From: JAGTVG01 sp963820995
GTDB taxonomy: Bacteria; Bacteroidota; Bacteroidia; Cytophagales; Cyclobacteriaceae
DNA: 64,000 nucleotides
Direction: 5' to 3'
Assembly: GCA_963820995.1 (NCBI GenBank)
Contig: CAWGCL010000015.1
Span: forward strand, 128,469 to 192,468
Shown one piece after another: positions 27,220 through 37,098 of the stretch (the stretch's first letter is position 1; each line of letters starts with the position of its first letter). The notes beneath the pieces were generated by a model that searched no databases, was not told the DNA's origin, and was given only the letters and a program-made list of their open reading frames with translations. The position numbers and the translations under genes were made by a program.

Positions 27220-27945
27220 ATGAGAAATTGGGTCATCATCATATTGCTATTATTGTCAGTTGGATCTGTAAACTGTATTTATTCGCAGCCCTCTGATGAA
27301 TTAAACTATAGCAAAGAAATATCAGTTGGAATAACAAAAGCTACGAATAGTGGTTTAATTGGCGGTGTAATTTTCAAATACAGCATTCACCATAGGAATA
27401 GTGCTTTCCATTATATTGGAGCTGAGATGGTCAACATAAAGCACCCAAAGGAGGAAAGATATTATTCCTTCACCGGTAATACATATATTTATGGAAAGTC
27501 TAATTATTTGTATGCGATCCGGGGACAATATGGGAGGGATTGGATCTTATTCAGGAAAGCTCCACAACAAGGTGTTCAGATAAATCTTATTACCGCAGTT
27601 GGCCCCACAATTGGAATTGTTGCACCGTATTATATTGAATATATGAACAATGATGGAATGATCGTAACTGAGCAATATGATGCAACTAAGCATCAAAACA
27701 GGGAGAATATCCTGGGTACAGGAGGATTATTCCAGGGACTTGGCCAGTCAAATATTGTAATGGGAATAAACTGGAAAGGATCTCTTGCTTTTGAGTTTGG
27801 CTCGAAGAAAAATAAAGTTTTTGGTATAGAGTTGGGATTTATGATAGAGGCATATTCAAAAGAAATACCTATCATTCCTACTGCTGAAAACTATAATATA
27901 TTCCCAAATGCCTTTGCAACTTTGTACTATGGCAGGCGAAAATAG
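27220..27945 (+). CDS. Secreted, probable outer-membrane beta-barrel protein
   Basis: The ATG at 27220 is chosen because it opens a clean signal peptide (MRNWVIIILLLLSVGSVNC, cleavage near YSQ); the frame is open further upstream but lacks such a leader. The mature 215 residues are rich in alternating hydrophobic/aromatic strands with Gly-Asn turns (SVGITKATNSGLIGGVIFKY, FAFE FGSKKNKVFGIELGF) and end in an aromatic-containing strand, as in small outer-membrane barrels or outer-membrane-beta-barrel-like domains. No family name can be assigned. It stands alone between the rlmD operon and lipA. Confidence 0.7.
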   Translation: MRNWVIIILLLLSVGSVNCIYSQPSDELNYSKEISVGITKATNSGLIGGVIFKYSIHHRNSAFHYIGAEMVNIKHPKEERYYSFTGNTYIYGKSNYLYAIRGQYGRDWILFRKAPQQGVQINLITAVGPTIGIVAPYYIEYMNNDGMIVTEQYDATKHQNRENILGTGGLFQGLGQSNIVMGINWKGSLAFEFGSKKNKVFGIELGFMIEAYSKEIPIIPTAENYNIFPNAFATLYYGRRK

Positions 27946-27999
27946 TATTGAGAGCCTTTGTAAATCCAAAAATTTCCTATTGAATTTAAATAAGTCTGT

Positions 28000-28872
28000 A
28001 TGTCGGTAGTGGAAAAGAACGTAAGACAGTTTAGAAAGAAGCCGGATTGGCTAAGGGTAAAATTGCCCATTGGTAAAGAGTATGCAAAAGTCAGGGAACT
28101 TGTTGACAAACACCGGCTTCATACCATTTGTGAAAGCGGGAATTGTCCGAACATGGGCGAATGTTGGGGTGCAGGAACGGCAACATTCATGATCCTAGGA
28201 AATGTTTGCACCAGAAGTTGCACTTTTTGTGCTGTAGCAACGGGAAGGCCGCCTGAATATGATGAGGAAGAACCGAACAGGGTAGCAGAAGCCATTCAGA
28301 AAATGGGTGTTAAGCATGCTGTCATCACATCCGTAAACAGGGATGAACTCAAGGACCGGGGCGCAGAAATCTGGTATCAGACCGTAGTAAAAATTAAAGA
28401 ACTGAGCCCTGTAACAACCATTGAAACTTTAATTCCGGATGTTAAAGGTACCTGGGATGCACTAATCCGGATGATTAGTGCGGGACAGGAAGTGGTGTCC
28501 CACAATCTTGAAACAGTTGAAAACCTGTATCGGCGTGTAAGGCCCCAAGCCAAATATTTCCGGAGCCTTGAACAGATCCAAAGGACAAAAGATTTTGGTA
28601 AAAGAACAAAATCAGGAATAATGGTAGGATTGGGCGAGGCAGATGAGGATGTTTTTAAAACAATGGATGACCTTGCTGAACATGGCTGCGACATACTTAC
28701 TATCGGTCAATATCTACAACCTACAAAAATGCATCTGGAAGTAGAAGAATTTGTACATCCGGATAAATTCGCATTTTACAAAGACGAGGGACTTAAACGG
28801 GGGATTAAATATGTGGAATCAAGCCCACTTGTTCGGTCAAGCTACCATGCAGAAAAGCATGTTCACGTTTAG
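28000..28872 (+). CDS. lipA: Lipoyl synthase
   Basis: 290 residues. The auxiliary [4Fe-4S] cluster motif CESGNCPNMGEC gives C44, C49 and C55, and the radical-SAM cluster motif CTRSCTFC gives C70, C74 and C77. VVSHNLETVENLYRRVRPQA and the C-terminal RSSYHAE (the serine that ligates the auxiliary cluster) complete the signature. It inserts two sulfur atoms into octanoyl groups on lipoyl-dependent enzymes. Length is normal. No lipB gene is adjacent. Confidence 0.96.
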   Translation: MSVVEKNVRQFRKKPDWLRVKLPIGKEYAKVRELVDKHRLHTICESGNCPNMGECWGAGTATFMILGNVCTRSCTFCAVATGRPPEYDEEEPNRVAEAIQKMGVKHAVITSVNRDELKDRGAEIWYQTVVKIKELSPVTTIETLIPDVKGTWDALIRMISAGQEVVSHNLETVENLYRRVRPQAKYFRSLEQIQRTKDFGKRTKSGIMVGLGEADEDVFKTMDDLAEHGCDILTIGQYLQPTKMHLEVEEFVHPDKFAFYKDEGLKRGIKYVESSPLVRSSYHAEKHVHV

Positions 28873-28992
28873 ATTGGAATCCGATACTCATCTGCAAGCT
28901 GAAAGCTATCATACTGAAAAGTATAATCATGTGTTGACCGTAATTTAAAAACCTCAGGTTATTATGTGGAAGAACATTCGAGTGTATTATTG

Positions 28993-30117
28993 TTAAGGAA
29001 TATATACCCCTCTAAAGCCCATAATACTACTTTCTTTAATAGGGAACTGAGTCGCGCCGGAAATAGCGTCACATGCGAAAGGTTCTGCCAGCCATGATCC
29101 TCCACGAATCATTCTGAAACCATCCAGGCCTATATGGTAGGGAGTGCTATACCAGTCCAGCGTCCATTCAGACACATTACCTGCCAGGTCGTTAATGACA
29201 TAAGGGCTGGGGAATTTGCTGAAAGTACCAACTGGAGCAAGGTTTGAGAACCCATCTTCATCGCCAGCATAATTGCATCGATAAATGCCTCCCTGATAGG
29301 GTACTTCATCTCCCCATGGGTATTTTCTTTCCGGATTAATATTCGGAATGGATTTTTTTTGGTCTCCATCCAGGTATATTCCTCCAACGAAAGCTTTTTC
29401 AAACATCGCCTCTGTTGGCAGGCTTAAACCACACCATTGAAGGAAATTATTAGCATCATACCAGGATACATAGGTGATGGGATAGTTTTCCCTCCCTTCG
29501 ATGTATTCATATTGATAATTTCCTTTATTTCCTGTTTTACTGATTCCGCATCTTTTTTCATTGGCCATACGATCATTCCAACCCGATCCATTTATACCCT
29601 TTTCGTTCAGGAAGTCCACATACATTGAAATAGTCGTTTCATTTATGGCCATATAAAATTGAGGAAGGTTATTATCAGGTCTTTCCGATATAGAGGGGTC
29701 TTTCCCTCCGGCAGGGAAACTCTTCAGGATAAACTCTCCTGTAGGAATCTTTGCCATTTTCAATCCTCTTATCTTAATTACAGGATCTTCTATTGCCAAT
29801 TCCCCACTTCCCCAGAAAAGTGTTTTCTTTTTTCCTGAATGCTCTACTATGCCAATGCCTTCTTCAGATAAGAAAGAAGGATCGATAATATTCCATGTCT
29901 TTCCATTGTCCTGAGAAAAATGAATGAATACATAAGCGGGATTTTCCTCAGTAATACTACTATCATTTAAAGTGTAAGAAATCTCAAATACGGGACCTCC
30001 CTCCTCAGTCATAACAGGTTTTATTGAAACATCGGTAATGTCCATCCACTGGGCGTATACCACTGATCCCCAAAGCAGAAAGATTCCGGCAAATATCGAT
30101 CTCTTCACAATTTTCAT
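28993..30117 (-). CDS. FGE-sulfatase-fold (SUMF1-like) secreted protein, GldJ/K-like
   Basis: 374 residues with an N-terminal signal peptide (SIFAGIFLLWGSVVYAQ), a 90-residue beta-rich domain (ISYTLNDSSITEENPAYVFIHFSQ), then an FGE-sulfatase domain with LPTEAMFEKAF, PERKYPWGDEVPYQGG, NDLAGNVSEWTLDWY and MIRGGSWL. In real formylglycine-generating enzymes the region after RGGS contains two copper-binding cysteines; here it reads RGGSWLAEPFACDA with one Cys, so catalysis of that type is unlikely. It resembles the GldJ/GldK lipoproteins of gliding Bacteroidota or an uncharacterised relative. It lies just downstream of the Gfo/Idh/MocA gene on the same strand (21 bases), so the pair is probably an operon. 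Confidence 0.82.
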   Translation of the reverse strand: MKIVKRSIFAGIFLLWGSVVYAQWMDITDVSIKPVMTEEGGPVFEISYTLNDSSITEENPAYVFIHFSQDNGKTWNIIDPSFLSEEGIGIVEHSGKKKTLFWGSGELAIEDPVIKIRGLKMAKIPTGEFILKSFPAGGKDPSISERPDNNLPQFYMAINETTISMYVDFLNEKGINGSGWNDRMANEKRCGISKTGNKGNYQYEYIEGRENYPITYVSWYDANNFLQWCGLSLPTEAMFEKAFVGGIYLDGDQKKSIPNINPERKYPWGDEVPYQGGIYRCNYAGDEDGFSNLAPVGTFSKFPSPYVINDLAGNVSEWTLDWYSTPYHIGLDGFRMIRGGSWLAEPFACDAISGATQFPIKESSIMGFRGVYIP

Positions 30118-30138
30118 CTTTATCTTATCCTATACATC

Positions 30139-31464
30139 TTAAACCTCATCAGGGATCTGCCAGGGTGCCCTGTCTTTCCGCCTAAGAAATTTATTGGCTT
30201 CAGGTAGATTTTTGAAATTGTTTGCCTCCATATCATATATAAGCTTTTGGTTGCCAACCCTTGCGGATATATTTGACAGATGCAGTAAGAGATCAGTACG
30301 TCTTCCTTCTTCTATATCAGCATTTGGTAAGTCTCTGGACTGAACACAATCTATAAAATTGGCAATATGTATATTGTCAGCCTGCCGGCCATATTCCTGA
30401 GCCACAATTTCTCCTTTTTCATTAAAGGCCTGCCAGCCGCCACCTTGTCTTCCCAGCCTGAGAAATCCCTTTGTACCATACAATTCAATCTTAGTGCTGC
30501 AGAATTCCCAATCGGGAAATTGGTCGGAATCCCTAACACTGGTGGGTATCTTTTTAAAATTTGCTGCCCAGATAGCTGCTTCTATCTTATATGTCAGTTT
30601 ATCATATTCAAAATGGGTGCTAATGGTATCTGGAATTTCTCTTCCATCTTTAAAATGAAAAACGCCCCCGGAACTAACAGCTGATTGCGGAGATGCTACA
30701 TTCAAGATGTATCTGGCAAGATCGACCTGGTGAAATATATCTCCTCCAATCGAACCTACATTAAAATCCCACTGATCTCTGTACCAGTAGCCGGGTCTGT
30801 AGGGTAATTTTGGCGCAGGGCCACACCAAAGATCATAATCCAGCCCTTCGGGGACAGGTTCTTCCTCTGTGCTATAAACATTTTGCTTCCAGTCAACGAT
30901 TTGGTATACACTTGCAATATGAACGTCTCCAAGATTGCCATTCTGAACGTATTCAAGTGCTTTTCGTACATAAGGGGCACTGCGTGTCTGACAACCTACC
31001 TGGACGACACGATTGTATTTCCTTGCTGCTTCAACCATTTTCATGCCTTCCCAGGGATTTACACATAAAGGTTTTTCAACGTATACATCTTTACCAGCCT
31101 GACAGGCCATAATCGTACTCAGAGCATGCCAATGGACAGGGGTAGCATTTACGATCACATTTACATCCGGATCATTCAGCATGTCTCTGAAATCCTGAGT
31201 AAGTTTTGGTTGCTTATCCTGGTATTCAGCTACGATCTCCCGGCCATAGGCATACCGTCTGTTATTGACATCACATAAATAAGTAATGTCAATATCCGGC
31301 CTTTGAGCAAACCGCTCGGTGAGAAACCGACCCCTTCCTCCAAGTCCCATTATTCCAACTTTGATTTTTGAATCAGCAGCTTTGCTATTCTTTCTTGAAA
31401 GAATCGAGAAAGCACTTGCTCCTCCGATTGTTCCAATAAATTGACGACGATTTAATGTTCCCAT
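30139..31464 (-). CDS. Gfo/Idh/MocA oxidoreductase with Tat leader
   Basis: 441 residues, intact. The leader NRRQFIGTIGGASAFSIL is a twin-arginine signal. The Rossmann loop VGIMGLGGRGRF follows directly, then VYVEKPLC (the EKP motif) near 118 and a catalytic-type His-containing GSIGGDIFHQVDLARY. The C-terminal half is the GFO_IDH_MocA_C beta-sheet domain. Members oxidise sugars or inositols with NAD(P) as cofactor; a Tat-exported one works folded in the periplasm with a bound cofactor. It is the first gene of a pair with the FGE-fold protein. The sugar is unknown. Confidence 0.9.
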   Translation of the reverse strand: MGTLNRRQFIGTIGGASAFSILSRKNSKAADSKIKVGIMGLGGRGRFLTERFAQRPDIDITYLCDVNNRRYAYGREIVAEYQDKQPKLTQDFRDMLNDPDVNVIVNATPVHWHALSTIMACQAGKDVYVEKPLCVNPWEGMKMVEAARKYNRVVQVGCQTRSAPYVRKALEYVQNGNLGDVHIASVYQIVDWKQNVYSTEEEPVPEGLDYDLWCGPAPKLPYRPGYWYRDQWDFNVGSIGGDIFHQVDLARYILNVASPQSAVSSGGVFHFKDGREIPDTISTHFEYDKLTYKIEAAIWAANFKKIPTSVRDSDQFPDWEFCSTKIELYGTKGFLRLGRQGGGWQAFNEKGEIVAQEYGRQADNIHIANFIDCVQSRDLPNADIEEGRRTDLLLHLSNISARVGNQKLIYDMEANNFKNLPEANKFLRRKDRAPWQIPDEV

Positions 31465-31685
31465 TTGATTGACTGAAAAAGTTTGAAAGCCTTTTTATTT
31501 GGATTTTCTTATATTTAGAGATAAAGAAATCCTGCATTTTATAAAAATATATTGAGTACAATATAAGAAAAGGAGTTCCTATATTCAACCGAATACGAAT
31601 ATTGAAGAATAGTATCATAAAAGTTTTTTATTGATTGGTTGGATTAAATTCATTCTTTAACTTGGGATAAATTAAGTATTTGGTC

Positions 31686-33038
31686 ATGAGATATTCACTT
31701 TTTAATCTGTTTATTCTATCAATTCTTTTTTCTCTATCAAACTGCAAAGCCCCTGAAGAAGTTGACAATGACCGTGGATTCCTGAGAATAGATAACAATG
31801 GGCGGTATTTTGTATTTGATGATGGAACACCCTATATCCCTATTGGATTTAACAAATTTATATTTTATGAAGACACTGACGAGGCAATTGATAGCCTTCT
31901 GCACCTGTGGTCTGACCATGGAATAAACTATATCAGGGTATGGTTAGGGGGTGGAAGCGATCCCGAGTTTCCGGTTGGTACATTTGATGAGGTCAGAATG
32001 CAGAAGATCGATTATATTCTCAACAAATGTGAAGAATATGGGGTATATGTATCGCTTTGCTTATGGAATGATAATACTTTGCGTTTTGATGTAGGTTATG
32101 GCTGGAACAATAAAAGAATGGGTTATAATAAAGCGATAGACAGTTTGGGGACCACCGATGATCCGGAAGATTTGAGAGGGGTTGAACACAAACCATCCTG
32201 GAATGCTGTTCTAAACAGGTATGAGGTATTTGTAAAACGGTGGAACCACCACAAAAGCCTGATGATGTGGGACCTTGTCAACGACAGCAAGAAGACGGAT
32301 GAATGGAAACGGCAGATGTATGATCTTGTAAGGTCACTGGATCCCAATAATCACATTATAGGATTTCAATACAATACCGGAAGAAATCCTAAGGGTGAAA
32401 TGGACTGTGGTTCAGTCAGGGTATATGAATACAATCCCGGAGGCAATGATCCTGAATTGATGGCTGAAGCGTTGTTTAAACGTGTACTCGAGGCTTTGCC
32501 ATTCGGTGATCCGGTATATAGTGGTGAAGGTCGAATGCATAATGGGGAAGCTTCTGAAAAGGAAATTGAAAGGTTCTTCCTGCATACATTATGGGGACCC
32601 CTGGCAGTTGGTTCTGCAGGGAATCTGCATGCCTGGATCTGCCCGACAAAAGAAGGGAGGTGGCCGGACCATACCTTGCAGGAATTGAAATGGTTTAAAA
32701 ACTATAGCGATTTCTGCCAGAGCATTAACTGGTCGGAATTCGACAGCAAGAGTATGATGTATCGTATTTCCTGTACGAATAAACAGGTAGAGGCATATGC
32801 ATGTGGGGATGATCGACAGATGATGATCTATTTGCTGAATGATGATCCTGAGGACAAATTTGAACCATTAACCACTACCATGAACCTGGATCCCGGCCTT
32901 ACAGATCCTCCTTATACGGTCGATTGGATTGATATCAGATCAGGTAAAGTCATTCAAAAAGCGATGATCGAGTCATTCCCGGCAAGTATTGCTGTGCCAG
33001 TTTTTAGGGATGGTATTTTTGCACATTTGAACAAATAA
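31686..33038 (+). CDS. GH5-like TIM-barrel lipoprotein with altered acid/base site
   Basis: 450 residues. The ATG at 31686 opens a lipoprotein leader (LSNC). The body starts with a Gly-Asn/Asp cap, FLRIDNNGRYFVFDDGTPYIPIGFN, typical of exo-acting GH5-type and DUF4038-like enzymes, then WSDHGINYIRVWLGGG and YVSLCLWN. At the end of strand 4 the usual NE is MWDLVNDSKK, with Asp where the acid/base Glu should be; the nucleophile region PVYSGEGRMHNG keeps a Glu. It is probably cell-surface or periplasmic. The second GH-like gene follows after 30 bases, so they are co-transcribed. Either an altered mechanism or a binding-only protein is possible. Confidence 0.72.
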   Translation: MRYSLFNLFILSILFSLSNCKAPEEVDNDRGFLRIDNNGRYFVFDDGTPYIPIGFNKFIFYEDTDEAIDSLLHLWSDHGINYIRVWLGGGSDPEFPVGTFDEVRMQKIDYILNKCEEYGVYVSLCLWNDNTLRFDVGYGWNNKRMGYNKAIDSLGTTDDPEDLRGVEHKPSWNAVLNRYEVFVKRWNHHKSLMMWDLVNDSKKTDEWKRQMYDLVRSLDPNNHIIGFQYNTGRNPKGEMDCGSVRVYEYNPGGNDPELMAEALFKRVLEALPFGDPVYSGEGRMHNGEASEKEIERFFLHTLWGPLAVGSAGNLHAWICPTKEGRWPDHTLQELKWFKNYSDFCQSINWSEFDSKSMMYRISCTNKQVEAYACGDDRQMMIYLLNDDPEDKFEPLTTTMNLDPGLTDPPYTVDWIDIRSGKVIQKAMIESFPASIAVPVFRDGIFAHLNK

Positions 33039-33068
33039 CATTTTTAATCATAATTAATACAGTCAATT

Positions 33069-34631
33069 ATGACCAGAAAAAAAGCTTGTTTAACGATTCT
33101 TTTACTTTTTTTAGGTGTTGCTGCTTTGAAAAGCCAGCCCCTGCAATTGGAAAATGTCGGGACTGAGCATGTATATTTTTCCTATCACGGTAAAGCGCTC
33201 TTCTCTTTCGGAACCATGTCAGATTTTATCTTCTATGCCGCTGAAGATGCCTATGATTATAAGAAATGGGCCGATTGGCAGGCTGCCCATGGGATGAACC
33301 ATATCCGGGCTTATTTGCCGGGTAGCTGGACATATGTGGAATATTTTGCTGAAGAAAATGGCGGAGAAAAAGAAAACATACTTTTTCCATTTATGGAAAC
33401 TGAACCCGGAAGCCGGCAATTTGATTTAACCAGGTTTGATGAAAGGTATTGGAAGAGGTTCCGGGAACAATGTGAGTATTTGCAATCAAAAGGGATCATT
33501 CTTGATCTCCTGATGTGGAATGGATGGCAGTTATTCAATTATAATGATGAAATAGCGAAAATCAACTGGGATGGACACTTCTTCAATCCTGAGAATAACA
33601 TTAATTCATGTACTAATATAATGATGACGAATGATACGCAGGATAACCGGTCCAAAATGTATTATTCGGCATCTGATGGCAATAAGGAATTGCTGGATAT
33701 TCAGATCGCATACTACGAAAAGATCATTGAGGAAACGTATGACCTGGATAATATATATTACGAACTGGTACATGAACTAGCCATGACGTATGGTGACTGG
33801 GGGAAAACCTCTGAATGGTTGGAAACAATAGCACTGGCGGTGAGAGCGAAATGGAAGGAACTGAATCCTGAACGCCCAATAATTCTTTCCACTGATACAG
33901 GTCATTTACGGGGATTTCCTTTCAACCAGGGTGGCGGATATCCACAGCCTGGTTCTGAAATGGACTGGGTATTCTCTCAACCCTTTTTTGATGTACTGAT
34001 CGATGGAAACCATCACCATACGGGCAATATCCGGGCATGGGTGGAAAAATATAAAAAGCCAATTGTTGCACAGGAATCCAGGGATGATAGTGGTCAATCC
34101 TGGACCTACCGGTATCCCGAAATGCGTCACCAGCTAAGAAAGTACTGCTGGAAATTGATGATGGCCAAATGCCAGCAAGTGGATATATATGCGAAACCTA
34201 TACATAACCTGTTGCCGGTAGAAGATAGACCTGGGCCATCCAATAATTATGATCCTAATGGCTGGAGTGGATTCGAAGATGATGCTGTGCTTTTGAGGGA
34301 ATTTTTTAATGAGGTACTTGATTATGGAGCCCTTGATTATAAAGGCTATTTCTGGATATCAACGGTTGGGGTCAACCTGGTGCTTTCTTCTGAAAAAGAA
34401 ATACTCGCCTATGTGTCTTCTCCAACCGGGATGGAGAAAATGGAGTTTAAACCCAATGGTGCACATGTCTTCCTCTTCGACCTCCCATTCCCGAATGGGC
34501 AGTACGAAGCCAGATTTTTTGATCCAAAATCCGGTCCAGCCGGATCAAAAAAGATTACTATAAAAAATGGAGAAACCAGATTCCGTACACCCGTCTTTGT
34601 AGATGATATGGCAGTTCATATCATAAAATAG
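33069..34631 (+). CDS. Putative secreted glycoside hydrolase, GH5-like
   Basis: 520 residues with a signal peptide (ILLLFLGVAALKSQ). The barrel begins with HVYFSYHGKALFSFGTMSDFIF and shows AAHGMNHIRAYLPGSW, LDLLMWNGWQL, IYYELVHELAMTYGDW (Glu in the acid/base position) and KPIVAQESRDD (Glu in the nucleophile position). A C-terminal beta domain, GVNLVLSSEKEILAYVSSPTG to MAVHIIK, follows. The order of elements matches GH5-clan enzymes acting on plant or algal polysaccharides, but no numbered family is claimed. It is co-transcribed with the GH5-like lipoprotein upstream and the S9 peptidase downstream (26-base gap). Confidence 0.72.
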   Translation: MTRKKACLTILLLFLGVAALKSQPLQLENVGTEHVYFSYHGKALFSFGTMSDFIFYAAEDAYDYKKWADWQAAHGMNHIRAYLPGSWTYVEYFAEENGGEKENILFPFMETEPGSRQFDLTRFDERYWKRFREQCEYLQSKGIILDLLMWNGWQLFNYNDEIAKINWDGHFFNPENNINSCTNIMMTNDTQDNRSKMYYSASDGNKELLDIQIAYYEKIIEETYDLDNIYYELVHELAMTYGDWGKTSEWLETIALAVRAKWKELNPERPIILSTDTGHLRGFPFNQGGGYPQPGSEMDWVFSQPFFDVLIDGNHHHTGNIRAWVEKYKKPIVAQESRDDSGQSWTYRYPEMRHQLRKYCWKLMMAKCQQVDIYAKPIHNLLPVEDRPGPSNNYDPNGWSGFEDDAVLLREFFNEVLDYGALDYKGYFWISTVGVNLVLSSEKEILAYVSSPTGMEKMEFKPNGAHVFLFDLPFPNGQYEARFFDPKSGPAGSKKITIKNGETRFRTPVFVDDMAVHIIK

Positions 34632-34657
34632 GTCAAAACTCTAAACCTTAATAAACT

Positions 34658-36809
34658 ATGAAAAACTTTAGGATAATCTTCACGCTGATTATTATTGCAG
34701 GATGCAATTCAACGGAAACAACAACTGATATGGATAGGCAACCACCTGATGCAGAACAGATCCCCAAAGAACTTGTTAGTCACGGTGACGTACGCTTGGA
34801 TAATTATTATTGGATGAAACTCACGGATCAGCAAAAGAATGCTGCTGAGCCGGATGAACAAACCCGAAAGGTAATTTCCTACCTTGAAGCTGAAAATACG
34901 TATTTGAAAACTTCGATGGCGCATACGGAGGAACTTCAGGAATCGCTTTATAATGAAATAATTTCCCGTATCAAACAGACTGATGAATCAGTCCCTTATT
35001 TCAAGAACGGTTATTGGTATTATTCAAGATATGAGGAAGGCAAGGAGTATCCAATTTATTGTCGGAAAAAAGGTGCTATGGATGCTAGCTGAACAGATTA
35101 TGTTGAATGTGAACGAGTATGGAGATAAGCATGAATTTGTCAGTGTAGGAGGATTGGATGTTAGTCCTGATAACAGATACCTCTCCTTTGGCCTTGATAC
35201 TGTAAGCAGGAGGCGATACACAATATTTGTAAAGGATCTGGAGACGGGTGAGATGATGGAAGATGTAATAAATAATACGGGAGCCTCTGCAGCATGGTCT
35301 AATAATAGTAAAACATTCTTCTATGTTCAGAAAGATCCCGAAACTTTGAGATACTATAAAATATTCCGCCATAAGTTAGGGACTAGTGAATCAGAGGATG
35401 TTGAGGTCTATCATGAGGCAGACGATACTTTTAGCACGTATGTTTACCGGTCAAAATCTGATAAGTATATCATTATTGGATCATTTCAGACATTATCTTC
35501 TGAATTCTGGATCCTGGATGCCGATAATCCTGAAGGAGAATTCCAGTTGTTCAATCGACGGCAACGTGATCATGAGTATTCAATCGAACATTTTGAAGAT
35601 AAATTCTATATTGTCACCAATTGGAATGCCCAAAACTTTCGTTTGATGGAAACCCCCGAAGGTAAAATGGCACAGGAGAATTGGAAAGAGGTGATTGCCC
35701 ATCGAAGTGATGTAATGCTTAGTGGTATTGAAGTATTCAATCAATACATGGTCGTTTCTGAAAGAAAAAATGGATTACGCCAGATGCGGATAATTGATCA
35801 AAGAACCAGGGATGAATATTACCTTGATTTTGGAGAAGAAGCATACGTTGCCTATATCTCAATAAATCCTGAGTTTGACACTGAGATTCTCCGGTATGGA
35901 TACCAATCTATGACCACGCCCAATTCGACCTATGATTATAATATGAAGACCAGGGAAAAGATCCTTCTAAAGCAACAGGAAGTAGTAGGCGAATTTAATC
36001 CTGCAAATTATGAGACGAAGAGGTTATATGTTGAGGCAAGGGATGGGGTAGAAGTTCCTATTACTATGGTGTACAGAAAGGGAATGGAAAAAAATGGACA
36101 GAATCCTTTACTCTTATATGGATATGGCTCATACGGGTCCACCATCGATCCGTATTTTAGTTCATCACGACTTAGTTTGCTGGACCGCGGTTTCATTTAT
36201 GTTACTGCACACATTCGGGGCAGCCAGGTGAACGGACGGCAATGGTATGAAGACGGTAAGATGTTTAAAAAGAAAAATACCTTTAATGATTTTGTGGATT
36301 GTGCTGATTACCTCGTGGACCAGGGGTATACCAATCCGGACTTGTTATTTGCTCAGGGTGGAAGTGCCGGCGGATTGTTGATGGGTGCAGTAGTGAATAT
36401 GCGACCTGAACTTTTCAAGGGCGTGGTTGCTGCAGTACCATTTGTTGATGTGATCACTACGATGGAAGATGAGTCCATACCCTTAACAACAGGGGAATTT
36501 GATGAATGGGGTAATCCCGGCGCTGACCTGGAACAATATGAATACATTAAATCATATTCTCCATATGATAATGTTTATGAAACAGCGTATCCAAACATGC
36601 TGGTTACCACTGGATTCTATGATTCCCAGGTTCAATATTGGGAACCGGCTAAATGGGTTGCCAAATTGCGGGACAATAATACCGGAGAAAACAAGATCTA
36701 TCTGTTTACAGAAATGGAATCTGGACATGGAGGTGCCTCCGGGCGGTTCAAACAACATAAGGAGACAGCCATGATATATGCTTTTATGATCGATCTCGCA
36801 GCAGAATAG
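34658..36809 (+). pseudogene. Prolyl oligopeptidase/oligopeptidase B-type S9 peptidase, one frameshift
   Basis: About 716 residues once one base is removed. A lipoprotein leader (IIIAGC) precedes the seven-bladed propeller (GGLDVSPDNRYLSFGLD and on) and the alpha/beta-hydrolase domain with catalytic Ser in GGSAGGLLMGA, Asp in LVTTGFYDSQVQYWEP and His in MESGHGGASGR. The N-terminal frame runs to a TGA at 35090; near 35089 one extra base separates GAMDA from AEQIMLNVNEYGD. The rest is intact to the end. S9A enzymes cleave short peptides after Pro or basic residues; a lipoprotein form works outside the cytoplasm. The frameshift is the only lesion, so a sequencing error is a serious alternative. 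Confidence 0.85.
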
Positions 36810-36810
36810 A

Positions 36811-36847
36811 ATAATTCATTTGTGATATTTTAAGGAATTATCTTTTT
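36811..36847 (+). terminator. Intrinsic terminator after the S9 peptidase gene
   Basis: ATAATTC (36811-36817) pairs with GAATTAT (36835-36841) and is followed by CTTTTTG. The stem is AT-rich but the position, two bases after the stop codon, and the T run fit a terminator. A second inverted pair ATGCAAATTT (36880-36889)/AAATTTGCAT (37011-37020) lies in the following gap. Confidence 0.4.
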
Positions 36848-37013
36848 GCATTCAAATTATCAAGGTTGAAGGATAATCTATGCAAATTTCCTCGATATTG
36901 CCTGATATGGTTGATAAGTTGATCAATAGGGTCGTAAATCACCTTTTTCGAGAGGTATTTATGCCTGATCCAATACTGGTTTGCAAATCAACCAGGTGCA
37001 ATCAGCGATAAAA

Positions 37014-37045
37014 TTTGCATTTTACTAATATTTTTTATAACTTTA
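37014..37045 (+). promoter_or_regulatory. Promoter candidate before the DUF1800 gene
   Basis: TTTG (37014-37017), 20 bases, TAACTTTA (37038-37045): one mismatch to the TAnnTTTG element. The start codon is about 54 bases downstream. Confidence 0.35.
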
Positions 37046-37098
37046 TTGCAAGATTAAACCTTGTTCACCGTTTATAGTCAAAGAGATATATAAAGCTA

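Noticed and set aside
28993..30117. Genuine formylglycine-generating enzyme
   Set aside because: The two required cysteines near RGGS are not present.
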